The translations under genes and the position numbers were made by a program. The notes under the pieces are model-generated. The model did no database searches, had not been told where the DNA came from, and was given only the letters and a program-made list of their open reading frames with translations. This document shows positions 33,601-45,200 of a DNA stretch of 64,000 nt, piece by piece. This stretch comes from Diospyros lotus (Eukaryota; Streptophyta; Magnoliopsida; Ericales; Ebenaceae). How positions within the stretch are numbered: position 1 is the stretch's first letter; each line of letters starts with the position of its first letter. Where the stretch lies: contig NC_068343.1 in assembly GCF_014633365.1 (NCBI RefSeq), positions 24,149,307 to 24,213,306 on the forward strand. Reading direction: 5' to 3'.

Positions 33601-35100
33601 ATTCCTAAGGAAACTATGATTTCTAGTATTTCTCATTCTAATCCTCAAGAATCCAAGCAAGTTTTGATACCAAAAAATCCTCATGTTAATAGGAATGTGG
33701 ACAAGGATAAAAGGCAAACTATTTTCATAAAGAGGAAACAAAAGTCCTTTTCTTCACATCCTAACTATTGGTATCATGTTTTTAACAAAGATTTTAAAAG
33801 GATGGGCACCAAAAGTGGTTTGGGCACCAAAAGTTTATGGATGATCTATTTTTACAAGTTTGCTTGACATCCAAATGGAACTCAAAGTTAAATTTGTATG
33901 GATGTATCAAGCACGAAGAGAACAGGAAGATGAAGAAGAATATCACCTCTCATTTTACCAACCAAAAGTAAGAGATATTTAAATTTCATCATTGGTGGTA
34001 TATTCCCTAGACTCTATGTTTACAATTTTGATGATTTTGAATTATAAGATTGCCTCTATGATTTTGTTGAAAATCTTAATTAATAAAAGAGAGTTATAGT
34101 GATTTTCAAATCTTTGATATATGCATTGAGTAAGGGGGAGACTAAAATTTGTTGATATGTGCTAGAAAATATTGTCTTAATAGATGATCTTAAGCACAAC
34201 CTAATTAGCATAAATAAATTGTGTGATAAGGGACATTAATGCCAAATCATGTGAAGTATCTTGTCTCAAAACAAAGAAAATAAAGATTATAGGAAATAGG
34301 ATAGAATATATATATATATATTATTTACTTAGAATTATCATTGTCTAGTATAGAAAAATGCTTAGTATCAACCATTTCTCAAAATACTTGGCTATGACAT
34401 AAGAGACTAGGTCATGTGAGCATGAATGTTGTTGACAATCTATCCAACGTGATCTTGTTGAAAGATTGCCTAAGCTTTAAATATGGAAAAGACCACATTT
34501 GCGGTTCATGAATGAAAGGCATACAAATAAATATATTATTTAAGCCTAAAAATTAAGTAACAACCCCTAAGCCTCTAAGTCCACTTCATTTAGATATTTT
34601 TGGTCCTCTGAGGACACTAAGCTTAGGTGGAAAACAATATGTGCTAGTTATCGTGGATGACCACTTGAATAATATTTCTTGCATCTAAAAGTGAAACAAA
34701 TAGATAATTTGAAATATCTTGTAAAAGGGTTAAAAGAGACAAAGATATATGCATTTTCAAAAATTAGAAGTGATCATGGTGGAGATTTTGAAATGAACAA
34801 TTCAAGTACTATTGTGAGGAAAATGATATTGATCATAATTTTTCTAGCGCTAGAATAAAATGAGGTAGTTGAGAAGAAAAGTAGATCTTTACAAGAAATG
34901 GCTAGAATTGTGCTATGTGACTAAAATCTTTTGATCTAAGCCATAAACACCTCATGCTATGTTGAATAAGGATTCCATAAAGCCTATCTTAAAGAAAACC
35001 CCTATGAGCTATATAAAGGTAGAAGACCAAATCTTAATCATTTTAATATTTTTGGTAGTTTATATTTTATCCTTAACAATGGTAAAAATACTCTAGACAA
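33601..35100 (+). pseudogene. Protease to integrase region of element K (decayed)
   Basis: After a basic linker (33601-33867), the protease is almost unreadable; its end is suggested near 34165-34235 by LENIVLIDDLKHNLISINKL. A pre-integrase piece reads LGHVSMNVVDNLSN near 34408-34450. The integrase core start is LHLDIFGPLRTLSLGGKQY near 34579-34640, followed by VLVIVDDH. The order protease, integrase, then RT identifies Ty1/copia. Frameshifts and stops throughout. Confidence 0.78.
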
Positions 35101-35499
35101 ATTTGATGGTAAAAGTGAGCAAGGAATTTTCTTACAATATTTTACTCAAAGTAAAACATATAAAGAATTTAAAGAACTCTTGTAGTAGAAGAATCAAATC
35201 AAGTTATAGTTGAAGATGTGAGTTTCAAAATCTAAGATTGTGATAATGAATTAGGAAAAAAAATTAAAAAAAAAAAAACTCTCATTAGACTCAAATCTAT
35301 CAAATGATAATATGCTTGATGTAGAAAATGTGGCTCATGAAGAAAGAAAATCATCATTTTTTAGAAAAATGAAATATGTGCAAGATAATGAGACCATAGA
35401 AGATCCTTCTAAAGAAATAACGACTAGATCATCTATTTAGAATGAACGTCAATGTGCAGCTTTATTTCTCAAATAGAACCTAAAAATATTAAGGAAGAC

Positions 35500-36560
35500 T
35501 TAAATGATTAAAATTGGATCATTGCCATGCAAGAATAGCTAAATCGATTTGAAAGAAATGAAATGTGGCAATTAGTTCTAAGACCTAAAAATAACCCAAC
35601 CATATAAACCAAATGGGTGTTTAGGAACAAAATAGATGAAAGTGAAATTGTTGTTAGAAACAATGCTACATTAATATCTCAAGGGTGTAGTCAAGAAAAA
35701 TGGATTGATTATGATAAAATCTATGCCCCTATAGTAAGATTGGAAGCCTTAAGGATGTTGTTGACATTTGCATGCCACAAGAACCTTAAACTATTTCAAA
35801 TGAATGTTAAAAGTGTTTTTATTGAATGGATATAAATGAGGAAGTATATGTGGATAAATCTCCTAGTTTTGAGAATCCTCAATATAAGGATCATATATTC
35901 AAACTCACTAAAGCACTACATGATTCAAAGCAAGCCCCTAGGGCATGTATGAGAGACTTAGCAAATGTCTTATAGAAAAAGAAATTAAGAGAGGTCCAAT
36001 AGACCTATATTGTTTATTAGAATCCATGACAAGGATATTTTAAGAGTCCAAATTTATGGACATCATTTTTTTTTTTTTTTTGGTTCTACAAATAAATCCC
36101 TATGGAATCAACTTGCCAATCTAACGCAAAGGGAATTTGAGATGAATATGATGAGAGTTGAGATATTTTCCAGGATTACAACTTAGGCAAGAAGATGAAA
36201 GAATTTATATATTCTAAACAAAATACATAAAACATCTTCTTAAGAAATTCAAATATTCATGAAAAGCAAACCCATAGCTATTCTTATGATTAGTTCATCA
36301 AGCTTAGAAAACACATGAGATAAGTCAAATGGTGGATAGAAGTATGATTGGATCATTGCTATATTGATAGCAAGTAGGTTGAATGTTGTGTTTGGTGTTT
36401 ACCTATGTGCTAGATTTTAATCCAATCTTAAGGAATCTCATCTAAGAGTAGTGAAAAGAATCTTTAGATATTTAAAAGGAATCTCATCAATGCAAATTAT
36501 GATAAAAAGAGCAGTAGTGGCTCATGCTAAATACCATTTACACTTTCTTTCACCAAGACT
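35500..36560 (+). pseudogene. Reverse transcriptase and RNase H remnants of element K
   Basis: Open at 35617-35835: FRNKIDESEIVVRNNATLIS, DYDKIYAPIVRLEALRMLL and KLFQMNVKSVFIEW are the copia RT fingers/palm start, with Lys-rich drift. The catalytic YVDD motif is not found; the region around 36050-36080 has a T-run where it would be expected. RNase H-like words (ASRLNVVFGVYLCARF, VVKRIFRYLKGISSMQI) occur at 36370-36500. Dead. Confidence 0.78.
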
Positions 36561-37389
36561 GAATACGTAATAGTTGGAAGTTGGTGTACCCAAATCCTAT
36601 AGATGAAACATTAAGTAGAAGACTATAGCATAAAACTTTAAAATATTATATCCTTTGAAAATATACAGAAATTTTGTGATCTGTGATCTAAATTATCAAA
36701 AGCCAAACTTCTATTCCATTTTGGCTATAATAGACATGCATGTATGCTTATTGAGCTAATTGGTATTTACTCTTGTGTATTGCTTGAGTAAGAAATTATT
36801 CTAATACATGCTCTACCTTTAAAAATTGAGGGATCATCTTGCTTCTTATATACATCTATATGAAGTGATCCTATGTTATAATCCTAAGTTTAGGATATGG
36901 TACCTATGGCTTGATCTCTTATAAAGACATTAAATATATGACTGAATGTCGTATTTTTGGGTACTTAAATGATTATGTCTTGAATCATTTCTAATACTAT
37001 TTTCATAAATGAAAATTTCCTTTGCTATCTAAGTCTATCAATTAGTATAATTGGTATCATTGTTTGGTTTTGTATGATGAATGAAGACTTATCCTTCGAA
37101 TATAAGGAAATTGAGTACATGTTGTGACTTTTTAATGATAATTTTTACATCTTAAATAACATGACTCATTCATATGAGTTTTCATTTTTGTTTACTTGGA
37201 ATGAAATATTCTACTCCTATATTGATCATTTAATGTATATGCCTTTTATATGATAATTGGACATAAACTATTTGGAATGATATATTTTTGGTCTTATAAG
37301 TATGGGATATGGCATCAAATGTTTTGAACTATTTGGAGATTATTATAGCTTCTTATGTGAATGCCTTATGAATGACTTATGTATATGGA
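36561..37389 (+). other. 3' interior of element K, no domain seen
   Basis: AT-rich, no open frame of useful length. It lies between RNase H and the inverted solo LTR. It may be the 3' untranslated part of K or an extra ORF that has decayed beyond recognition. Confidence 0.4.
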
Positions 37390-37394
37390 ATGTG

Positions 37395-38658
37395 TGTTAG
37401 AACGGGAGGTGCTATGGCACACACCAAGAGGGGGGGTGAATTGGATATTTTAAAAATCTTGATAGAACTTGAAAACTTTTTGACCCAATTGAGGTTTTAG
37501 TGATTTAAAACATAGAACATATAAAATGACAAATGTAAAGCTGGAAGAATAAATGAGACAAAGGATTTATAGTGGTTCAGCTTAAACCAAGCCTAATCCA
37601 CTACCTTAGCTCCCACTAAGGATTTTAAACTAATTCACTAAAACCTCCTACTTACACAAGTAGGCCCTCTAGCTACACAAGCTAGGAAATACAACCTCCT
37701 ACTTAAACCAAGTAGGCCTTCTAGCTACACAAGTTAGGAAAAACAAGAAGTATACAATTGGAGAGAATCTAAGAGATGAATCTCTTAGTTACAATGTCTC
37801 TCAAAAATGATACAAGGCTTGAAATGAATAATTACAAGTGAAGATCAAAGCCTTGAAGAGAGAAAATTAAAGCACAATCAATATAAATACAAATGTGTAT
37901 ACGATGTAAGCTCAAATAATTTCCTTTCCATCCATTAGCATTCTCTTGATCATCCATGACTTGTATTTATAGGCTTCCCAAAAGATTGAAGAGAAATGTA
38001 GCTGTTTATGACCGTTGGAGATGAAAAACTAGCCGTTGGAAGCTTTCTGTAAAAGATATAGTCGACAGAAGAAAATACATAGTTGACTATTTTTACAAGT
38101 AAAACAAGACATAGTCGACAGATGCAAAAATATGAAGAGAAATTTGAATTTTATGAACAAAAATAGTCGACAGATGAAAAGCCATAGTCGACTATCCTTA
38201 CATGATAGTCGACAGACTGAAAAATAGTCGACAGAAGCCTTAAATAGTCAACAGATCAAACCAGCATAGTCGACTATTCTTATGCATTGTCGACTATCCT
38301 TATAACATAGTCGACTATTTTCAGGCATAGTCAACAACATTAAATCACATAGTCGACTATCCATTTTGAAAAAATGAAAACTAAACAAATCCTCATTTCG
38401 ATTCTTTTGAAAGCAAGTTGAGATTATTAAAAACATATTTATTTTGAATCTAAATACACTCAACCACACTTCAACATTTCTCCTATATAAATTTTCATAA
38501 CTTTGCTCAAGGAGATTTAAAGATTGCTTTTCTCATTCATATAGATTGATTAAAAAAACTTTGTCTATATATATTTACTTACTCATAAAGATTTAGAGAT
38601 TGATTTTCATATAGTCATTATCAAAACCATTATTTTATTTTTCAAGAGTAAAATATCA
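37395..38658 (-). mobile_element. Solo LTR N of the K family, inverted within K
   Basis: On the minus strand it starts TGATATTTTACTCTTG (38658) and ends CTAACA (37395), like K's own LTR. The inverse of K's TATA region (CTTGTATTTATAGG) is at about 37960-37975. The exact 5-bp duplication ATGTG flanks it (37390-37394 and 38659-38663), which proves a separate insertion later reduced to one LTR. Bases 38055-38360 hold about thirteen TAGTCGACTAT/TAGTCGACAG words. Length 1264 bp, shorter than K's 5' LTR. Confidence 0.92.
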
Positions 38659-38663
38659 ATGTG

Positions 38664-39042
38664 CACTTATTACATAACTTATCAATTTTAATTCCTTCAA
38701 TTTTTAATGTTAGTTAAGGGGGAGTCCTCCTGTTATCCTTTTTATTTGGACTACTACATTATTTCCAATTGTAGTTCCCTCTCACATATCTTAAAGACTG
38801 GCTAAATCTTATCAATGACTTGTTTCTAATCATATTAGTTTAAGGAGGAGTTTTTGAATATAAAATGTTTGTAAACATTTCCTCCACCTCATTATTCTTT
38901 TAAAAAAAATTGATTTAAAGAGGAATCTTGAGCTTCATTTTTGAAAACCCACTCTTTTGATTTATGATAAAAAGGGGGAGAGATATGTTGAAAATTGATT
39001 TTGAAAAAGAAAGGGTTTTGTCATCATCAAAAAGGGGGAGAT
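38664..39042 (+). other. 3' untranslated part and polypurine tract of element K
   Basis: Contains repeated G-rich polypurine words (AAGGGGGAGTCC near 38718, AAAAAGGGGGAGAGA near 38970) and ends with AAAAAGGGGGAGAT at 39029-39042, directly before the LTR. Multiple polypurine tracts are common in some copia lineages. Confidence 0.75.
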
Positions 39043-39984
39043 TAATAATTTTCTCTTGTATTTAGTTTTGATGATGAAAAACAAAATCAATTTATTTCCC
39101 TAAATCATTTGTCAAGTATATGATTTGTTGGAGATTATGATTTGTCAAGAATATTAAAATCAAAATGATCTATGATTTTTTATATTAATTGGAGATTAGA
39201 AAAAACAAGTATTAAGATTTAAAAGAATCTCCTAAATGATTTTTACAAATTGGTTTTAAATCATTGGATAACCATATGTGTATTACAGTATTTTGTGTAT
39301 CATATTAGTTGGAAACCATATGTGTTATTTCTCTAAGTCTAAAAGATTAGCATATTATAAGGAGATATATAAGAAAATATTTTTATTTTGAAAAACTACT
39401 CCCAGTATTTTGATAGCTAGTATTCATTGTTGTTAAAATGATTTTTATTGAATTTTTCAATGAATATAAGCTATGTATTTTGAGAGTGACAAATTTGTTA
39501 AATCCTGAGTTTATACTAAAATCAAAATTATATTTTCTTATGATTATGGATTTTGATTTTTTAGATATTTTTATTGAATTCAAGTAGGGATACTTTCTTA
39601 TCTACATTTATGTATTAAAGTAAATGGGGATAAAATATAAATTAAGGAGAATGGGGACATTATGTAAATATGTATCAAATACAGTCAACTAAATGCTTTA
39701 AATCTGTCGACTAAGTCATTGCATCTCTCGACTAAGCTTTCCATTTTGTTGAGTAACAGAATTAATAAATTCATTCTATCGACTAAGTGTTTTAATCTGT
39801 TGACTATCTATTTTATTCTGTCGACTAACTCTTTTTGTAGAAAGCTATAACGGCTAGTTTTTCAAATCCCAATGGTCACAAACGGCTATATTTCCCTCAA
39901 GACTCTTGGGATACTTATAAATACAAGTGATGGACGGTCTAGAGAGTCCTAATGGATGAGAATGAATTGATTTGAGCTTATCGT
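39043..39984 (+). mobile_element. Element K 3' LTR, truncated
   Basis: Colinear with 18979-20043 (first base changed, TAATAATTTTC against TGATATTTTGC), including the TATA region near 39915. Its GTCGAC array (39684-39835) is shorter, lacking several units present in the 5' copy. It stops at about 39984 (GAGCTTA), so the R/U5-like 620 bases found at 31945-32567 are missing here. Confidence 0.85.
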
Positions 39985-40309
39985 GTAGGCTCATCAGGGT
40001 AAGTTGTTCCGGTCTTTCCTATCACTCAATGCGAGAAGTTACAAGACCACCCTATAAAAGAATGCAAATTTTGCACTAAGACCAGGGTGATTAAAAATCA
40101 TGTATTTCGGTCGTACTTCTCAAATCTCTTGAATCCATGACTTCTTAACTTACCTTTCGTGCCTCAAATCCTAAGTTTTGTCTTTACCACATACTATTTC
40201 CTTAATCTAGCTAAAATTTGTAAATTGCACATGTCCCCAAGCTATGAAATACTATAGTTTGACTCAAAAATTCAAAATATATTTCATATATAAAATTTTG
40301 GGTATTACA
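39985..40309 (+). mobile_element. LTR scraps including a Cassandra-like tail
   Basis: Bases 39998-40043 (GTAAGTTGTTCCGGTC ... GCGAGAAGTTACA) match the last part of the Cassandra LTR at 53480-53528 in order and spacing. The 5S-like part is missing. Bases 40044-40309 are unclassified and end TTTGGGTATTACA, an LTR-type terminus. The strip sits at the deletion breakpoint between element K and element A's LTR. Confidence 0.55.
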
Positions 40310-41309
40310 ACTGTAAGATTAAGGCTCTTATTAGTTGACTATTGGTCAAAAATAGTCAACTATTGGTAAAAAAATAGTTGACTTTTGGTTAAAAATAGTC
40401 GACCTAACGGGACCGAGAACGAAATGGACGAACAAGAAGCACCCAAAGCCAAACCAAGCCTTCATTACTCAAATCCTAAACCAAAAATACGCCATTTCCA
40501 TGGAAAGATGAGGTGAAATAAAACCCCATTTAGACCATAACCATAATTTATCAAAGTTCCACGAAACATTACATGAAACGCAATCAACCAAAGTTTTACA
40601 AAAACCCTAAGCTTCCACAAAAACCCCTAAAATTTTGAGGCCAGCCTCTAGAAATTTCATGATCCCAAGACACCCAAAAACGCCCAATATTTTGATTTAC
40701 ATCCCTCATAGAATTCAAATAGATTTTCAAAAGTATGAAGAAAGAAGAAATGGAACTTGCCTCAACTAGTTGGATGAATCTTTCAAAAATTCCCATCAAT
40801 TCCAACTACCTTGCACCCTCATAATGTCCAAGCCAAGAGAAAAGAAGAGGTTTAGAAGGAACAAGTAAAAAAGAAGAAGAAATGTGGAATGGAAATGAAG
40901 AAGAAAAAGAAGGAAAAAGAATGAGTGAAGATAGAAGAAAATGAAGAGTGGTTCACGGCACCACCCCCTCCTCGTTTCTTAAATCCATGCCCTATCCCAA
41001 TTTTGCCCTTCTTCTTCCAAGAAAATGCCCATCATATCCTCATTTTCAATTTAATTGAATTTTAAATAAACAGATGTACACATATCTCTTCCCTATTTTT
41101 TTTCCCTCTTCTTTGCTTTTATTTTCTTGTCTTCCTTGACTAATTTTCCACACACACCACTTATTTATTATTTCCTTCATTTTTCATTTAATTAGATTAA
41201 CACAATACATTTTTTACTTATTCCCAATCTTTGGCCAAATAATACCAAACATAACACACTTGAAGAATAATACCTAAAATTAATCTAAATCCGCTGATTT
41301 GTCGTTACA
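40310..41309 (-). mobile_element. Element A 5' LTR, proximal part
   Basis: Matches 11106-11188 joined to 12970-13821, that is, the other LTR without solo LTR B. It starts with four TAGTCGAC/TAGTTGAC words (40335-40410) and ends GTCGTTACA at 41309, followed by the AAGGT duplication. Confidence 0.87.
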
Positions 41310-42187
41310 AAGGTTCATTAAATTTTTGCATTTAGTTTCTCACAACCTCTAAATATTCTCAAATGTTCATTAAAGTTTTGCATTAAATATTCATCATCAA
41401 AACATTCTCAAAATCAAACTCAATAATAACTTAAGTACTAGTGTGTAGTGCGATAAGTATTTAAGTTGTGAGGTTAATTTTTTTTTACTAATAATTTATT
41501 CCCTTGTGGATGGTAGGTTGTTGATCCAAACCATGTTAATTTTTTGTGTCATTATTTTCATGTTTGATTTTTTTTTTTTTATCGTTCTTGGTTTGTGTGA
41601 TTCAATTGTAACATTTCTTTTTTATTACCACTTTAGTTAATTAATGATTGCTCCTTAATTTCTCAATTTATTACTTCATTCATGGGAACTCTCAATTTTC
41701 TCAAAACAATTGCTTCCATATTCATCCCTTGACTCTCTAATTTATCCAAAAAAAATTAATGCAAAACATCAAACAACTTCTAATAATATGTGTAATATTC
41801 AGAAAATGAATTTTTTGGAAAATTTCCAAAGTAGTAAAAGTTAAAAAATATAAAGGAATGGGGTATTTTGTAATCTTAAAATTGATTGGAAACATCCCAA
41901 GGGCATTTTGGGTAATATCCCAAAAGGTTTAAACTCATCCAGGGAATTTTGGAAATTTTAAGGAGCATGAACGAAGGAATTTTCAAGAAAATTGGGCTAT
42001 AGTATCATTTGTCAAAGATTTTTGGGGTGTTGGTATAAATATGGGAACTAGGGGCATCAAAACCAAAAATCTAAAATTGAGAAGGGTCAAAAGCATTTTT
42101 AACAAACCCCAAGGACCTACTTGCAAGGGACCAAATGAAATAGAAAACAAGATGAGAGGGTCGAAGTGTAATTCCCAAAAATCTTAG
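41310..42187. other. Unassigned AT-rich DNA with LTR-like text
   Basis: 41310-41810 is AT-rich with no feature recognised; it should be the continuation of 8770-9293 across element A. From 41815, TGTAATATTCAGAAAATG resembles the start of the gypsy LTR at 60522, and phrases such as GTCGAAGTGTAATTCCC (42160) recur at 54400 and 55830. It may be the 5' part of an old gypsy LTR. No coding region. Confidence 0.4.
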
Positions 42188-42514
42188 AACTTGCCTCACT
42201 CTCTCTTGTCTTATTTTATTTTCCTAGGATGGAATTGGTGAAGAGGAACTCTAAAACAGGGAAACGGATCAGAGACGCCATTTCGGTGTTTCTAAATCGT
42301 TTCCCATTTCAAAATGGAAAAAAATGGCTCCAAACGTTTTTTGGGCTATTTTTGTAATTTTTAAAACGTTCCGAGATCATTTCACAAATTACATAAAATG
42401 GCCAAAAATGCATTTTTTGCAACAAAAAAGTTCACGAATCCCTCTTAGTCATTAGAGTTTGTGGCAGTAGCAACAAAGGGATGGGTGTGCAACGATAGCG
42501 GAGATGAAAGATGC
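42188..42514 (+). repeat. Tandem duplication H, copy 1, left part
   Basis: AACTTGCCTCACTCTCTC onward matches 54824-55140 along its length. The copy is interrupted at 42514 by LTR C and resumes at 53722; the flanks GATGC (42510-42514) and GATAC (53722-53726) are a 4/5 target duplication. Confidence 0.85.
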
Positions 42515-42779
42515 TGTAATATCCTAGTATTTTGAGAATAATAATAATTAATTTTTTTATATAAAATATTTTTAACATCCATTAGAGATTATAATTGAGA
42601 AAACTAATGGGTTTAGAGTTAATGGGCTAAGTTGAAAAAGAAAAGACTAAATAAATGGGTTTAGAGTTAGTGGACTAAATTGAAAAAAAAAAAAAAGACT
42701 AAGTAAATGGGCTTAGAGTTAGTAGGTTAAGAAAATGGGTTTAAAATTAATGAATTAAATGAAAGAATAATTTATTTAA

Positions 42780-43295
42780 AAGAAAATTTAGTGAAAAATA
42801 ATTAAAGATAGTGGGTGAAATAATTGAGAAATGTGGGAGACAAAGTACGGTGTGGATAACTAATTAAATATTATGAGTGAGATTTAGTGGAAAATAGTTA
42901 AGAAATGTGACAAAATAATTAAACATAATGGGTGAAATAATTAAGAAATGTGGGAGACAAAGTAGGATATGGACAAATAATCAAAGATAATAGCTGAAAT
43001 AATTAAGAAATGTGGGAAACAAAGTAGGGTGTGGACAAATAATTAAAGATTATGGGTGAGATTTAGTGAAAAATAATTAGGAAATGTGACAAAATAATTA
43101 AAGATAATGGGTGAAATAATTGAGAAATGTGGGAGACAAAGTAGGGTGTGGACAAATAATCAAAGATAATGGGTGAAATAATTAAGAAATGTGGGAGACA
43201 AAGTAGGATATGGACAAATAATTAAAGATTATGAGTGAGATTTAGTGAAAAATAATTAAGAAATGTGACAAAATAATTAAAGATAGTGGGTCACT
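42780..43295 (+). repeat. ~179-bp higher-order tandem repeat in LTR C
   Basis: GTGGGAGACAAAGTA-type words occur at about 42833, 42950, 43011, 43129 and 43191. Spacings alternate near 117, 61, 118 and 62, so a ~179-bp unit made of a long and a short subunit is repeated about 2.8 times. It lies upstream of the TATA region, in U3. Confidence 0.8.
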
Positions 43296-44699
43296 ACAAT
43301 TATGCTAAACTTAATTCAACCTTCTATAAATAGAGAAAATTTGAAAGATTGAAGGACTTGAATTAGAAGAAGAAATATTGAAAGAAAGATTTGAGAGTGA
43401 GAGGGAGATTTGAAAAAGAGAAAGAAAGAAAAAAGGAAAAAAATATAGAGAAAAATACAAAAAAAATTACTAGAAAAATCCTATAGATTGAGTTTAATAG
43501 TTCGTGTGAAAATTTGTGACAAAAGACGTTGTTGGATACGCAAATCGAGACTTCGTCGCAATATAGAAGAATATTGAATCGCTCCGCGGGAAGGTGAGTT
43601 ATCTTTAAAAATTTCTTAAAAAATTCTAGAAATATGAGAATGATATTTTAGAATTTTTTATGATAAAATTGGAAGAGAAATGTGCGATTGATATTTATTA
43701 TGGATTTTTGAGGTAATAAATGCTTGAAAATCAAAGAGAAAATGAGAAATAAATAGAGCATGGATTCTAAAAATTATGAGAAAATTTTTGGAGCTTAGGA
43801 ATATTGTTTTAGGAATTATTGTGAAGATAAATTGAGAAAATTTTATGAGGAAGTATTTATTTCATAATATGGAGGAAATAATAGAAGAAAATGGGAGAAA
43901 TTATGAAAATTAGAGAAAATTATAAATCTGATTTTCTTAAATAATTATGATGCGCGGGGTATGTCAAGGTTCATAATTGAGTACGATTGGAAGTCTGACT
44001 CGAATTTTGAGGCAAAATTACGCAAAGGCAAAATTATCTTTTTACAAGGTAAGTGGTACTTCCCAACTGAATTTAGTTTTATAAAAATGCTTGATTTGTA
44101 AGTTGTTCGACCACAAAATCTGATTTTATGAAAATTATCTTATCATGTTGTCATGCCTTGATGTGAGTATGTCATATAGATTGCATTTACATGTTTTGAT
44201 TTATGAAATATGCATATAAGTATAATGAGATTCACGGTCATACGTTGCATGGGTTGGGATTAGGTACTGGCTCTGTTGCTTTGCCAAGGGTGCACCCATA
44301 CACCTCGGTCTGGTAGGAAAACTGTAAACATGGCAGATAATCTTAAGGTGCAGTCGACCCAAATATGAGAGTTATGAAGTTATGTGCATTGCATACATAC
44401 ATGAGCATTAAATGTTTTGCTCCCTTACTTAGATGATTCATCATCTAACTTGGGCTTTGTCCCTGGAATATTCAAACATTTCAGATGGAGATTATAGCAG
44501 AAACGAGGATGAATAAGACATGAAATGGCACTTAACAAAGAGCATGATGAGTTGAATGTATGTTATGTAACCCGTGTATTTAAGTTCTGCTACTTTGAAT
44601 TTTGAACGTTTTGAGAATTGATAATGTATAACCTTAATTGTGGTAATGAGGATATAAGAATTGATTTATGATCCATGTTAAGATGTTAGGTTCTATTGC

Positions 44700-45200
44700 A
44701 TGTATTTCCCGTTCTACTTTTTATGGGCTGGGCTCAACCCGGCAGGCCGACCCAAACGCATATGACCCAGTAGACCCCAAACTGAGTTCGTCGAAGCGAG
44801 CTCATACGTTGCTGGAGCCAAAATAAGAAGAGAGGTGATGGAGACACCCGAAAAGAAGGCCACGGTCGGAGCACCAACGAATAGGCCGCTAAGAAGGCAA
44901 GGATTGAGCAAGGGGGGGAGCGACCTGTATGCCAAGGTCAGTATGAAAGTTATAATGTCCTGTCTTACTCTTAAGACAGGATCTTTGCCATAGAGCCGAA
45001 CAAAGAGGACTTTGGGAAACCCAACCCCCTAAGGACTCTCGATAAGTACAAAAACAAAAACAAGTTCTGTGCTTATCACAATGAGGTAGGGAACACCACC
45101 TCCGAATGTTGGGCGCTAAAGGACACGATTAAAGAGTTAATCAGGAGGGGTTGCCTGTGTGATTATGTGGTACCCCCAAGAGATCAATAGTCCAAACAGC
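44700..45200 (+). pseudogene. gag C-terminal remnant of element I
   Basis: The frame around 45015-45180 reads KPNPLRTLDKYKNKNKFCAY, then HNEVGNTTSECWALKDTIKE and LIRRG. This is the conserved gag tail of Tat elements (Cys/His-rich patch, then the LKDxIxxLIRRG helix). Text before 44990 has stops and no clear capsid motif. The capsid half of gag is lost. Confidence 0.8.

Larger units (their letters stand above)
18979..39984 (+). mobile_element. Ty1/copia element K with nested insertions
   Basis: The 5' LTR (18979-20048 plus 31945-32567) and truncated 3' LTR (39043-39984) are direct copies. A tRNA-Met primer site lies at 32568. Domains follow in the copia order gag, protease, integrase, reverse transcriptase, RNase H (32590-36560). 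A polypurine tract AAAAAGGGGGAGAT precedes the 3' LTR. K is inserted in the 5' LTR of element A. Its 3' LTR is cut near 39984, and about 1.2 kb of A's LTR is missing at the site, so there was a deletion on that side and no target duplication can be read. Confidence 0.88.
9294..41309 (-). mobile_element. Ty3/gypsy element A (minus strand), swollen by nested insertions
   Basis: The two LTRs are direct copies: 9294-13821 (3' LTR on the minus strand) and 18354-41309 (5' LTR), each split by later insertions. Outer ends are TGTCACGCCCC at 9294 and GTCGTTACA at 41309. The flanks GAGGT (9289-9293) and AAGGT (41310-41314) form a near-perfect 5-bp target duplication. A tRNA-Met primer site adjoins the 5' LTR and a polypurine tract adjoins the 3' LTR, both in minus orientation. 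The surviving interior (13822-18353) keeps gag zinc knuckles and the end of pol. Lineage: Tekay/Del-like by primer site and the pol-end motif; inference. Confidence 0.88.
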
